64,000 nucleotides of DNA from Vombatus ursinus (GCF_900497805.2 NW_020945064.1:6029900-6093899); one strand, 5' to 3'. Positions 43,996 to 55,020 are shown, counted from the first letter of the stretch. Notes: generated by a model from the sequence alone, not told the origin. A program made the numbers and translations.

Positions 43996-44249
43996 GAAGA
44001 AGAAAGGGGGACTCTGAGGAGGGTAAGAAGGTATGACAGATGTGATTTATAACCTAATCACATTGCGCAGTTGAGGAAGTAGGAAGTAGGCATAAAGCTG
44101 CTTGCTGCCTGGCTCTGGAAAGACAAGACAGGGATGGAGGGGATGGAGGTGAGAAATGAAGGTAAAATCTCCTTTTTAGTTTTAAAGCAAGAGAGAAAGA
44201 ATAAGTCAAAAATCTCTCTGTTGTCCTCCAAGGGAGAAGCAGGGTAATA
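43996..44249. other. Unassigned sequence
   Basis: Purine-rich; no repeat or gene recognised. Confidence 0.25.
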
Positions 44250-44425
44250 AACAGATAGATGGATAGATAGATAGACACATACATACATACATACATATAT
44301 ACATACATATATACAAAGATGATTAGATAGAAAGACAGATAGGACTGAGAAAGATAGATACACAGCTAGATATATACACACATAGAGACAGATAGACAGA
44401 TAAATTGACAAATACATGGATAGAT
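44250..44425. repeat. (GATA)n/(CATA)n compound microsatellite
   Basis: gatagata then cataca units, decaying to the right. The long minus-strand frame here is an artefact. Confidence 0.92.
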
Positions 44426-44427
44426 TG

Positions 44428-44660
44428 AGAAAGCGTTTATTAAACAATTGCCATGTAACAGACACTGTACTAAGCATTGGGTATATAAATAAAAGCAAAT
44501 GAAATCATCTCTGTCCTCAAGATGCTTACATTCAAATGAGTGAAGACCACACAGAAAGGGGATTCTGGAAAAGGGGTGGGGAGAGTACTCATGTAGGGGC
44601 ATGGTGAAGAGACGTTAGAAAATAGAAGTAGTGTAGAGTGCTGGTTCCTGGCAGTAGACC
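44428..44660 (-). repeat. L2 3' end
   Basis: 'gtttattaaacaattgccat', 'gtcctcaagatgcttacatt'. Confidence 0.75.
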
Positions 44661-44737
44661 ACTCTAGGAGAAATAATTAAAAATAGAATATACTTCTAAA
44701 GGTCGTTAAGGTTTACGAAATACTTTACATGCACCGC

Positions 44738-44865
44738 CTCAGTTTGATCGACATTTATTAAATATCTGCTATATTTCAGGCACTGTGCTAGTTGCTGGGA
44801 ATACAAATACAAAAGTGAAACAACAGTTCCTGCCCTCAAGAGGCTTACCTTCTATTAGGTCTCTA
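44738..44865 (-). repeat. L2 3' end inserted in MIR
   Basis: 'cgacatttattaaatatctg' to 'agaggcttaccttctattag'. Flanks ctcagtttgat and ctctatttgat look like an old TSD. Confidence 0.68.
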
Positions 44866-44967
44866 TTTGATCTTTAAAACATTATGGGGCGATTATTGGC
44901 CCCAGTTTCAAAACATGTAAACTGAGGCTTAAAGGAAGTTAAGTGATCTGCTAATAACAGTTAGTGA

Positions 44968-45485
44968 AGGGGTGTTCGAGAGGACTAGCACCTGTAGTGT
45001 GAAGGCTGCTGAGCCCTTCTCAAGGCTTCTCATCCACCTTTGGTGTCTATCTGTCCCCCAACTCTCACCTGTGACTCCAAGCAGCTGTGGCATGAGCAGT
45101 GGCCACCTCCCAGTGAAGCCGTCTTGGTGGTGAATTAAACCAGGTGGAAGGTAACTGCCAGGCTTCAAAGCCATCAGTGAGCTTGTGAAGACTTCCCCAG
45201 AAACTTGGCTGGGTGAGAACAACTTGTTCCAATGGCCATGAAGGTGGCTGGAGCAGGCGCTGTAGAGGGCTGAGAGCTTGGTCAGGCACGGAAGAGGTCA
45301 AGGTCATCCACTGCCTCCCAGGCCATAGCCAGCGGGCCTGACTTTTGTCCTGCCACTGGACTTTGAGGGTGAGGCTGGATGACTTTGGGCAGCTTTGCCT
45401 CACTGGAATCCAGTTCACGCGCAAATCAAGACGTCACCTTGACGTGATCCATCCTCTTCCAAAACAAAGGACAAACAACAATGAC
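44968..45485 (+). mobile_element. Unnamed retroposon R3, copy b
   Basis: 'ggggtgttcgagaggactag', 'catccacctttggtgtctat', 'gccatgaaggtggctggagc', 'tccactgcctcccaggccat', ending 'gacaaacaacaatgac'. Collinear with copy c at 54485. Confidence 0.82.
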
Positions 45486-45639
45486 AATGAATGGCAGGGC
45501 CATGATTTGAAGCCAGGTGCATCTTGACCCCAAGTCTAGTGCCACGCTGCCCGTTTGGCAGCTAGTAAGACCAAAGGAAAGACTAAAAAATGAGTGCGAG
45601 GAAAGAAAGGGAAAGTAAGCAGGGTCAGAACAAACTGGA

Positions 45640-46049
45640 AAGTTAGAAACACAGAACTATATAATGGCAACCCCAGAATGGACTTTAGGACACAACATCT
45701 CAGGGAGAATAGGAAATCACCCTAGAAAGCAGGTCAGAGCTTGTCCCTCTGGGCCTCAGTTTCCTCATCTGTAAATGAGAGATCTGATGATTAGATGATT
45801 TCTAAGACACATTCCAGCTCTTAATTTTATGATCCTTTATGACCTCTGGACGTAGAATATTGGTGCTGGAAAGTGCCTGAGAACACAAAACATTAGAGGT
45901 GAAAGGGGCCTTTAATTAGAGAATGTGAGAGCTGGGCAAAATCTTAGAACATAGCATGAGAGCTGAAAAAGGCCTTAGAACATAGGACATAGAACTTGGA
46001 ACATAGAGCTAGAAGCTAGAGGCTTTTTAGAAGGCTAGAAGGCCCCTTA
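45640..46049 (-). repeat. THER1-derived tandem units
   Basis: 45735-45845 is a plus-oriented THER1 tail. From about 45848 to 46020 reverse THER1 starts recur every 27-34 bases ('cttagaacatagcatgagag', 'cttagaacataggacataga'). The array leads into the MITE-split THER1 at 46050. Confidence 0.65.
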
Positions 46050-46238
46050 GTCTAGTCCAGGGGTGGGGAACCTGCAGCCTCAAGACCACATGTGGCCTTC
46101 TAGGTCCTCAAGTGTAGCCCTTTGATTGAACCCAAACTTCACAGAACAAATCCTTTTGGAACTTGGATTCAATCACTTGAGGACCTAGAGGGTCACATGT
46201 GGCCTTGAGGCTGCAGGTTCCCTGCTGCTGGTGTAGTC
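46050..46238. mobile_element. hAT MITE (H2) with TIRs and TSD
   Basis: Element 46058-46230 (173 bp). Left TIR 'caggggtggggaacctg', right end 'caggttccctgctgctg'. 8-bp TSD gtctagtc / gtgtagtc. Inserted in a reverse THER1 ('ccccttagtctagtc' rejoins 'taaccccttcattg'). Internal halves are inverted. Confidence 0.9.
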
Positions 46239-46552
46239 TAACCCCTTCATTGTAGGGGTTGCCAGAGGAGTCAAGGAGAAGCGTACAAATAAATCAGAGC
46301 CAGAGAGAGGGTGGAAAGCGGCTCCAACATGGGCCAGCCAGCTGATGCATCACTGCCCTTCTCTAGGTGACTGATGGGCTCTTCTGAACTGAGGGCCTCC
46401 CCCTGGCAGCCATGTCAGTCACCAGGATGAGCTAGAAGCCTGAAGGAAGCCCTGTGACCCAGAGGGAGAAATGCTCCCCAGACCTTGGTCTCTTCTGTTC
46501 CAAAGATCTCTCCACTGGGGAGCTTACAGGTCTAGTGGCTGAGGATAATCTA
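46239..46552. other. Unassigned sequence
   Basis: Nothing recognised. Confidence 0.25.
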
Positions 46553-46785
46553 ACATTGAGAGAGAGCCTTCTACTTTTCAAAACTCTTTCATATACATTA
46601 TGTTATCTGAGACACAGTACCCCTGTGAAACAGGTGGGGCATACCCACAAAGATGAAGAAACTCCATCCAGAGGAGCTAAGTGTCCAGGGTCACACAGCA
46701 AATGAGGAACAGAACCAGGATTAAAACCTGGGTCTCCTGATTTCCAGTCTGGGCACCTCCCATCATATTATACTGCTTCCTTCCA
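46553..46785 (-). repeat. MIR SINE, near full length
   Basis: 'cttttcaaaactctttcata', 'agtgtccagggtcacacagc', 'attaaaacctgggtctcctg'. Confidence 0.75.
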
Positions 46786-48136
46786 GAGCTAAAGACCCCA
46801 TCTGAAAATGTGACTCAGAAGCCCAGAATGTAATCAAGGCTTAGGTATTACTCATTTCCTCCAAGTTGTTGGGTAGGGTGCCCCATTTTCCATCCTAGTC
46901 CTGGATTCAAACCCCTTTCTTGACAGGTGGCAAACGTCAGGCCCATTCAGAGTGCTCCGACCTTAACGATACTCTCTGCCAAGCCCCAGCCCTGATGCAA
47001 TGTAGGTAGGATGGGAGGGAAGGGATTCTTACTGCCCCTCTTTCCCTGAAAGCTCTGGGGAACTTGATGAGACAGAAGGATGGTAGGCTTCATGTAGGAG
47101 CCATATGTCAGGCAGGGTGCTTGGCCTGGGGTAGGGGTTTGAGGAGGGGGAGGTCAGTGTCACTAGCTTGTTAAGGGCTCAGACCACATTTCCGGGGCCC
47201 AGGGCTTGTAGGCTGATGAGACAGCTGGCTATGTGCACAGCAGATGTGAGGCTGGGAAACTCCCCCCACCCCCTCTAGTTCCCCATCCCTCCCTCCCCAC
47301 CCAAGTCTTCCTTCCTCTTTCCTGGTTTCTCTGGGGCTCGACCAGACCACACCTGTTGGATGTGCACCTTTTGCAGCCTCTGAGAAGAGTGCACACCTCG
47401 CACCTTCCTGATCAAATCTTCCCTCACCCCCCTACCACCTCAAAGGGACCCTTGTTCTGCTCCAAGTCTCCATGCAGAGTTACTCCTTGGAAACTCCAGA
47501 AACAATTAGGAATTAAGAGCAGTACAAACCTTCCCCGCACACCAGGCACCCCTCAGCCTTGGAGCAGCCCAGATACCCAGGTCTAACTGACATTCCTTTT
47601 AGAGCCACAGAGAGGAGGATCTAGAAATCCTCCCAGGCCTGAGTGAAACAGGGATCTAACCAGTAATTCCAGCATACAGGGCAAGTACTACAAAATATAT
47701 CCGGGGCAAGCAGTTGGGAGCGAGTGGCAGGGGTGGATTGGGAATGGGGGTAGGATAGGAACCTCAGACATAGAAAGAGAGACCTCATGGGGGAGACAGA
47801 GACCCTAGGACACTGGCCCCCAGGAATGGGGCACTGAGTGGCTGCTTCTGGGGAGGCCAGCCCTGGGGAGGGAAAATAGAAAGTGTGGAGGGGCTTACTT
47901 AGGGTGTGGCCACCAGACGGAGGATGAGCCACCTGGATGCTTCCTATTTTGGCAAATTATTTTTACCAATTAGATCCTAAACTCAGTTTCTACCTAATAA
48001 AAATGTCCAAATACTGTTAGCACCCTCTAAATTTGAGTACTTTGGCATAAGGGCTTGGCTTCTCCATCCTAGTTTTGGGCCCTGGAGAAAGGAAAGACTG
48101 GGAAGTAATCATGCTTTGACTCTTTGGGGTAACCAT
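46786..48136. other. Repeat-free block
   Basis: About 1.35 kb with no repeat recognised. Open frames of 100-117 codons (47233-47586 plus, 47621-47932 minus) are Pro/Ser-rich without domains. 'agaaacaattaggaattaag' near 47500 and 'ggcaaattatttttaccaat' near 47950 are homeodomain-like. Confidence 0.35.
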
Positions 48137-48320
48137 AAATAGAATCATAGACTATTAACGGCAAGGGAGATAATCTAACCCAGGAATTCTTAACCTTGGG
48201 TTTATGAACCCCCAAGGGGTCTGTGGATAGATTTCAGGAGGTTCATGAACTTGAATGGGGAAGAATTACATCTTTATTTTCACTAATTCTAACTCTAATT
48301 TTGATTATGAATTTAAACAT
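48137..48320 (+). mobile_element. hAT-type element in a THER1 start
   Basis: 48137-48180 is a reverse THER1 start ('agaatcatagactattaacg'). 48181-48320 is hAT-like: 'ggaattcttaaccttgggtt', 'ccaaggggtctgtggatag'. Confidence 0.65.
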
Positions 48321-48800
48321 CAATTAATCAGTAAGCATTTATTAAATGCCTACTATGTGCCAGGCACTGTCCTAAGGACTGGGGAAGCAAAAAGAAGCAA
48401 AAGACGGTCCATGCCTCAAGAAGCTTACAATCTAATGGGGAAGACAATATGAAAACAAATGTATGCACAGCAAGTTCTATACAGGATAAATAGGAGATGC
48501 AGAGGGAAGGCACTGGAATTAAGAGGGGTTCCTATAGAAGGTGATATTTTAGTTGGGACTCAAAGGAAGCCAGGGAAATCAGGAGTCACAAGGGAGTAGG
48601 GAGAGCATTCCAGGCATAGAAAACAGCCAGAGGGAATGCCAGGAGCCAAGAGATAGAAAACCAACCAACCAACCAGGGTCTTTGGCTCTGAATGGGGACA
48701 AAGATATGGGGTGACAACTTGCCTGGATGGCAGGGTCAAGTGAAGTTTTTAAAGGATGATATCTGCCATGTTTGTCTAAGCAAGGAAGAAGCCAATAGAT
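48318..48800 (-). repeat. L2 3' end and ORF2 end
   Basis: 'taagcatttattaaatgcct', 'gccaggcactgtcctaagga', 'agagagcattccaggcat'-type string at 48600. Well preserved. Confidence 0.85.
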
Positions 48801-49127
48801 ATGGTGCTATTGAAGAGTAGAGATGAGGGGGTAGTTAAGGGGACAAGCTGATGAAGATAGAAGGAATGGGATCAAAGGTACAAGTAGAAGGGTGGCTTTG
48901 TCCAGGAGAGGACATTTAAAGGGGGCCAGTGCAGAGGATTACAGAGTGCTTCAAAAAATCCACTTTTCAAGAAGAAGATGGGTGAGTTATGGCTAGATAG
49001 TTCACCTGGAAAATGGAGGGTGGGGAGTGGATTATTGGATTGCAAGCTCAATGTGTCAACAATATGATATGGTGGCTAAGAAAACCGATGAGATCCAAGG
49101 CAGCATGAAGAGGGAAGGGTGGGGAAT
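48801..49127. other. Unassigned; possibly L2 continuation
   Basis: Purine-rich; L2 similarity fades after about 48800. Confidence 0.3.
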
Positions 49128-49195
49128 ATGTATTTATATAGCATCTACTATGTACCAGGCTCTGTGGTAAGCACTTAACGATTATTTAGAGAAGT
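49128..49195 (-). repeat. MIR fragment
   Basis: 'tatatagcatctactatgta', 'ggtaagcacttaacgattat'. Confidence 0.55.
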
Positions 49196-49249
49196 AGGAC
49201 TTCTCTTATAATGCCTAGCTCTAGGAGGGTGATGGTGCTGCTTTATTTT

Positions 49250-50010
49250 TGCCATGGTCAGACAACATCTGGAGTATTGTTGTCAGTTCTGGGTCCCCCA
49301 TTTTAGGAGGGACAATGCTGGAGAGCACGAAGAGGAAGACAACCAGGATAGTGAAGGGCCTATAGAGCTCATGCCTTACAAGGACTATTCAGAGGAAATG
49401 GGTATATTTAGAAGAGATTTACAGATTGTTGTATTTATGCTCTTGAAGGTCAGTCACAGGAAAGAGGGATCTGATTTGCTTTGCTCATCTCCAGAGGGAA
49501 GATCTAGGAACAGCAGTAGGATGGGGCAAAGAGGAAATTTAAGCTTCTTAGAATGAATAACAATTAGAACTCCATAACAATTAAGGCTACTCAGAAATGG
49601 AATTTGTTCTCTGGAAGTAGTGATTAGAGGGCAGAGGCATGAATTCCAACACCTCCATTTAAGGATCGGTGTCAGGACAGACATCAATTCATTTCCCAAC
49701 CTGCTGTACTATTTGGGGACTTCTTTGATTTCTTCACTATGCCTGTCATTGGGTACTTCCATCCCAGTTTCATTTCATTTGGGTATTCCTCCCCTGCCAT
49801 TTTCACTTGCATACTTTTGTATATTGTCTTCCCCATTAGATTGTAAGCTCCTTGAGGGCAGAGACTTTCTTTTTTCTTATTTGGATCCTTGGCACAGTGC
49901 CTATTGCATAGTAGGCACTTAATATATGTTTATGAGTTATTGATTAGTGACTAGTGAATTTCCCCTCACTATGGGACTTCAAATAAAGGCTGGATGTGTG
50001 AATTGGTCAT
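49250..50010 (+). repeat. L3/CR1 LINE ORF2 C-terminus, split by L2
   Basis: 49254 onward encodes 'MVRQHLEYCCQFWVPHF', the CR1/L3 signature. It continues 'RKEGSDLLCSSPEGRSRNS' and, after the L2 insertion (49628-49940), 'tatgggacttcaaataaagg', 'ctggatgtgtgaattggtca'. Confidence 0.82.
49628..49940 (+). repeat. L2 3' end inserted in L3
   Basis: 'attagattgtaagctccttg', 'cacagtgcctattgcatagt'. TSD tgattag at 49621-49627 and 49941-49947. Confidence 0.75.
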
Positions 50011-50622
50011 TAATTTATGAAATTATAAAATGGGGGCAAGCGACTCAGACTTGTTGGATAAGATCATGACTGGCAGTGGGAAATGGGGATGTAATCACAC
50101 TTTAATAACTACAGAGGGTACAAAGACAAATGGTGAAAGGGGTACAGAGGTAGATGGAATGGCTTGGGGATGTGGGAATAGGATGGTAAAGGAAGGCAGT
50201 GTGAGGAAGAAGATGGCGAAAGGGAGAGGCAGAGAGTACCATTCACATAACAATGGATTAGATTTGGGATCACTAGGTGCATGGATCTGGTGGGGAGGGA
50301 AGAGTGCTAGAAGGGTAGGGAGTTAGGGGTTTCATTTTTACACAATTTTTTTGGGAAATAGACCAACTGTTATCTGTGCTACTTTGGGGTTGGTTCATTA
50401 ACATATCCAAATCATCTTAAAGTTATCAGTAAAACTTCAAAGTTAGCATATCTGGGTCATCCCAGTTATGTTAGACTGATTTTGGAACTATGGCAGTCTG
50501 GAATTTTGTTTGGGATTTACGTATCATAGGACCAAAAATCTTGACAACAGTGCCTAGATGGCTTCCCCTGTTTCAACACATATTACCAGGATGGGAACTG
50601 TGGTTAATATAGGATATAATTT
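50011..50622. other. Unassigned sequence
   Basis: G-rich, then AT-rich; no recognised family. A 98-codon frame (50030-50326) has no domain. Confidence 0.3.
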
Positions 50623-50680
50623 GGGGCAGCTAGGTGGTGCAGTGGATGCAGCATCAGGCTTGGAATCAGGAAGACTCATC
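50623..50680 (+). mobile_element. SINE head fragment
   Basis: 'ggggcagctaggtggtgcag' and 'cttggaatcaggaagactca'; the 3' part is lost. Confidence 0.8.
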
Positions 50681-50989
50681 AGAATACCATGTGCACTATT
50701 GGCTCAATAAGCATACCGTAAGTGACTTTTGGGACAGAGATGGCAAATGTCATCTCAAACTCCAAAAAACCCCCCAGTCATTTCTGAGCTTTGTAAGATG
50801 TCTGATCTGTGAATATAAAATCTCTAGACCCCAAACACTATAACAAATCTGGTTTTACTTTTATGTCCTTCTCGGTTGACTTTTCAGTCATTGCTCAAGT
50901 CTACATAGGTTTGGTTTTTTTCGCCCAATGTCTGTTTTGGTGATGTTTCCAATAAGTGCTACAGTCTTTTGTAGTCTTTTCTATGCCTT
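50681..50989. other. Unassigned sequence
   Basis: Nothing recognised. Confidence 0.25.
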
Positions 50990-51200
50990 GAATGGAATGG
51001 TAGAAAGAGTGGGAAACTTTGAATCGGGAGACCTGGGTTTGAATCCTGGATCCAAAAGTCAATATACCTGGGTGACCCCGGACAAGTTATTTCACCTTCA
51101 GAGAAAACATAGTATAAGTTAGAATATAACAAGTGCAGATGTGGGATAAAATACTATGATATCATTTGTAAAATAGAGGGGTAGAAATAGTACTTGAAAT
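50990..51200 (+). repeat. MIR-like SINE
   Basis: 'ggtagaaagagtgggaaact', 'gacctgggtttgaatcctgg', 'gtgaccccggacaagttatt'. Confidence 0.65.
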
Positions 51201-51235
51201 TCTTCTATCACAGACTTGTAAGAAAAGTGGCTCAC

Positions 51236-51685
51236 AGAATTATAGAATTTCAGAATTGGAATCAGTTTCAGAGCCAATTGATAAATAAGCATTTATTAAA
51301 GACCTACTATGTGCCAAGAACTGTGCTAAGCATTATACCTGTACAAAAACATTCTCTACAACTTCCCCAATAAGTAACCATCCAGTCTTCCTTTTTCCCC
51401 TTCTCCTTTTGCCCCTCCTTTCCTCCTCTCCCTTTGCCCTGCCCCCTTCTTGCCCCAGTGAAGAAGACTACTTCTAAATACTTTAATTTTTTAGGAACGT
51501 TTTCTTTATGCCAAACCAAAACCTCTCTGTGCAACTTTGGCCCATTTCTCCTAGATCTACCCTTTGAGACCAAGCAGAACAATTCTAATAATTCTCCCAA
51601 ATGATCGTCCTTCAGACACTAAAGACAATTATCATGTTCCCCCTAAGCCTTCTCTTTTCCAGGCTTTGTAAACTTTAATGCACTA
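51236..51685 (-). repeat. L3/CR1 LINE with short L2 insertion
   Basis: L3 tail 'acagaattatagaatttcag', then an L2 tip at 51283-51340 ('taagcatttattaaagacct'), then L3 again: 'aacattctctacaacttccc', 'tttctcctagatctaccctt', 'atgttccccctaagccttct'. Confidence 0.7.
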
Positions 51686-51699
51686 TATAATTGTAATGG

Positions 51700-52540
51700 G
51701 GCATTTTGGACTGTCACTCCCTTCTGACTTGATTGCCCATAAAGGCTTATTTCTGTCCCACCTCATTGCCCATAATGGTTGAAGCAAGGGAAATTCCATT
51801 CATCGGTTCAAACTCCAGGGCATCGGATTCCTATGAGATCTGTTCCTGAATTCAGTGATTGCGTCAGGAGGCAGGGGCTCGGATGAAGAAGAAAAGAGTT
51901 ATGGGAATGGTGGCAACCTTTGCTGGGGGCAAATGCAGTAGTATAGCATTTGTTCTGGGCACAGAGGCCATGCTGAAAATAATGGTGCCCCCTGATGACA
52001 TGGAATGTGGTTAGGTGAGCAGAAGATGCTGATGTTGCATGTTACATTTGAGGTGTGAAAACTGCGGATAAAGGTAAACCAGAAAATCGACTTCAAACAG
52101 CAGGCGGACTGCCTAGAGTCAGAGCCAATGCAAATTCCTTTACCCAAGAGGGCCCAGAACTGAAACTTAAATTTTTGCCACTGGCCATGTGAGTTTCTCC
52201 AGAAGTTGGTTACTTCCTTATCTTACATGAGTCTAGGAGAGGTTGCACCCATATTGTGGCCTGGGAGAAAGGGAAGAAAGGAGGCAGAGGGCAAGGGTTG
52301 ATCTGTTGAGGATGACTTTGTTGCCCGTTTATTTTCCTATGTGTTGCCTTGCTATTGTCTTAATTAAATACTTGGTTATTTTATTTGTGGCTCCTGCATG
52401 GTCTGTGACTAGGGACCACGCAGTGCAATGGAAGCTTATTTTCACATACTTGGGATTATCCCAACCGCCCCCCCCCCCCACTTAACTCAAGTTATCAAGG
52501 GGTTCTGGAGTTGAGTGGGACCATGGTTAAATTTGTGAAG
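51700..52540 (+). mobile_element. LTR-like fossil, copy 1 (uncertain)
   Basis: The right part (52320-52533) is homologous to 59816-60020, with 'gtcttaattaaatacttggt' (ATTAAA signal) and an end near 'accatggtta'. The left boundary is not defined. Probably an old endogenous-retrovirus LTR; class unknown. Confidence 0.4.
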
Positions 52541-52544
52541 ATTC

Positions 52545-52651
52545 ATCTAAGACAGGGGTGGGAAAACTGACTGATTCAAAGGGCCACGCTTAAGGACCTA
52601 GAGGGCCACATGTGGCCTTGAGGCCGTAGGTTCCCCACCCCTGATCTAAGA
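52545..52651. mobile_element. hAT MITE (H2), internally deleted, perfect TSD
   Basis: Element 52553-52643 (91 bp), from 'caggggtgggaaaactg' to 'gtaggttccccacccctg'. Exact 8-bp TSD atctaaga at 52545-52552 and 52644-52651. Confidence 0.93.
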
Positions 52652-53444
52652 TATTAAAAATATTTATGGATTTTCATGAATAGTTATGAACCATCTATGA
52701 GTGTTTGTGAATTTTGTCTGGGTATCTATGTACTGGTTATGAAGGGTGTTGGATCAAAGTAAGGCAGCTGTATTAGTACTACTTATACCCACTGCGGAGT
52801 ATTTTTTCTCCTCAAGGTCACATCTGCAATTCGACAGCCGTTCTTCAGTGCCAGCTTTATTGCCAGGCGAGGCCAAGTTGATTCAAGCAAACATTGTGCC
52901 CTTGTGTGTTAAAGCATCCATGTGTGGAAGTGGCATTATCTACTTGTGTGCCAGGGTGAATAGCCACCATGTTTACTCAAATATTGGACAACAGGTGCTT
53001 TGTGGTAGGGATAGATCCTCACTGAAACCTGTTCATTTTGAGGGTACCTGCTGAATGCAAAGATGATGCTTTTGTTGATATGTTACACCATGATGTGTGT
53101 ATGTGTGTGTGTTTGCAAGTATTACACAAATTATATTGGAAATCAGATGAGTCGGTGCAGTACTATGTAACTTCCTAAAACTGTGAGGCATTTCTAGATT
53201 CCCAAAGAGATCAATGGTGAGGAAGGTAGTTGAAAACTAATCACCAAACTCCCTGCTGCAGAATAGGAGTTGATGAACACCAGGTAAGGAAAGGATAAAA
53301 TGAGGATGATATAAAAGGTCTACTGAAGGGAAGAACATTCCCCAAGCAATCAATAACCTAGTACCAACAATGACAAAACACAGTGATAAAGGACTTAATA
53401 TTGAAGGCTAAGGAAAACATCAGGACAGGCCCCATAGGAGATCT
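52652..53444. other. Unassigned sequence
   Basis: A 102-codon plus-strand frame (52746-53054) has no recognised domain. A short (TG)n lies near 53095. Confidence 0.3.
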
Positions 53445-53548
53445 GGTTTGGCACAGTAGAAGGAGGATTGAATTTAGAGTTAGAGAATTTGAGTCCAAAT
53501 CCCATCTCGGCCACTGTGTATGACCTTGGGCAAGTCATTTCTGCAAAT
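53445..53548 (+). repeat. MIR head and core
   Basis: 'ttggcacagtagaaggagga', 'gagtccaaatcccatctcgg', 'gaccttgggcaagtcatttc'. Confidence 0.7.
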
Positions 53549-53981
53549 CTGGCTTCTGACTTCAACATTCAGCCAAAACTGCTCTCTTCAGAGCTACCAA
53601 TGATCTCTTAATTACCAAATCTAATGACCTTTCCTCAGTCTTTATCCATCTCGGCTACTCTTCAGCCTTTCACACTTTGGTATGGTCTCCTCTCTAGGTT
53701 TTAGCAACACTACTTTCTCTTGGTTCTCCTATCTATCTAACTGTTCCTTCTCAGTCTACTTTGCTAGATCTTTATCCAGGTCACATGTACTAACTGTAGG
53801 GGTCACCTAAGGCTCTTTCCTGGGTCCTCTTCTTCCTCTATTCTATTTCTCTTGGTGATCTCATTAGTTCCAATGAATTCAATGATCATATCTATGCAAA
53901 TGATTCTTAGGTCTATTTGGATAGCCCTAACCTCTCTCCTAATGTCCATTCTTGCATCTCCAGCTGTGTATTGGACATCTT

Positions 53982-54228
53982 GAATTGTTAAGTCATTTCA
54001 CTCATGTCTGACTCTTCGTAACCCCATTTGGGGTTTTCTTGATAAAGATACTGGAATGATCTGCCATTCCCTTCTCCAGCTTATTTTAAAGATGAGGAAT
54101 TGAGGCAATCAGGGCTAAGCATCTTGATTAGGATCACGTAGCTATTAAGTGTCTGAGGCCAGATTTGAACTCAGGAAGATGAATTTTCCTGATTCCCAGG
54201 CCAGTGCTTTATCACACCACTAGATGTC
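53982..54228 (-). mobile_element. MAR1-type SINE in L2
   Basis: 'gttaagtcatttcactcatg', 'ttggggttttcttgataaag', 'tttgaactcaggaagatgaa'. L2 continues on both sides. Confidence 0.85.
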
Positions 54229-54475
54229 TTGTAGATAAACTTAGCGTATCTAAAACTGATCTCATTATCTTCTCTTCCAAATCCTCCACTCTTTCTAACA
54301 TTCCCTCAGTCACCAAGGTTCTCAACCTAAGTGTCATTGACTCCTTTACTCCCCAAATCCAATCTATTGCCAAGTTCTCTCAATTCTACCTTCAAAATAT
54401 CTCTTGTATATGCCTTCTTCTCTCTTTTGACACTAACCACCCCGGCGAAGGCTCTCATCTCTTTACATATGTGCT

Positions 54476-55020
54476 ATTACAATAGCTGGGGTGTATGGGG
54501 TGTTCAAGAAGCTCTAGCAACTCTGGTGTGAGGGCTGCTCATCCACCTTTGGTGTCCATCAGCCACCCAACTCTCATCTGTTTATCCAAGAAGCTGGAAA
54601 ATGAACAAGTAGCTACACCCCAGTAAAACATTCTTGACAGATGGGCTAAACTGGGCTTAACTGACAAGCCTCAAACCCATCAGTGAGTTAAGGAGATGCC
54701 TACTCCAAGCACGTAGACTTCCCTGGCAGAATGGATAGATGAGAACAGTTTGTTCCAAGGGCCATGAAGGTGGCTAAAGCAGGTGCTGTGGAGCACTTAA
54801 AGCTTGTTTAGATATTGAAGGTCATCCACTGCCTCCCAGGCCATCGCCAGTTGTCTTGATTTTTGTCTTGCCACTGGATTTAGATGACTGTGGAACAGAG
54901 TGAGGCTGATGATTTTATGCAACTCTGTTTCACTTACATCCAATTCATGAGCAAGTTAATATATCACCCATGATGTCATTGATCCTCTTTGACAATGAAG
55001 GGCAAACAACAATTACAATA
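54476..55020 (+). mobile_element. Unnamed retroposon R3, copy c, with TSD
   Basis: Element 54485-55011 (about 527 bp), between TSD attacaata (54476-54484 and 55012-55020), inside L2. Begins 'gctggggtgtatggggtgtt', ends 'gaagggcaaacaaca'. The TSD and terminal ACAACA repeat suggest LINE-mobilised retroposition. No protein domain seen. Confidence 0.88.

Larger units (their letters stand above)
44684..45560 (-). repeat. MIR SINE split by two insertions
   Basis: MIR pieces: 44684-44737 ('gtttacgaaatactttacat'), 44866-44967 ('gatctttaaaacattatggg', 'gtaaactgaggcttaaagg') and 45486-45560 ('gatttgaagccaggtgcatc'). Read together they are one reverse MIR. Confidence 0.7.

Noticed and set aside
44054-44498. 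146-codon minus-strand frame with a Tyr/Ile/Cys-rich segment
   Set aside because: Produced by GATA/CATA microsatellite and an L2 tail.
52746-53054. 102-codon plus-strand frame, considered as a viral-element or host protein remnant
   Set aside because: No motif could be matched with confidence; left unassigned.
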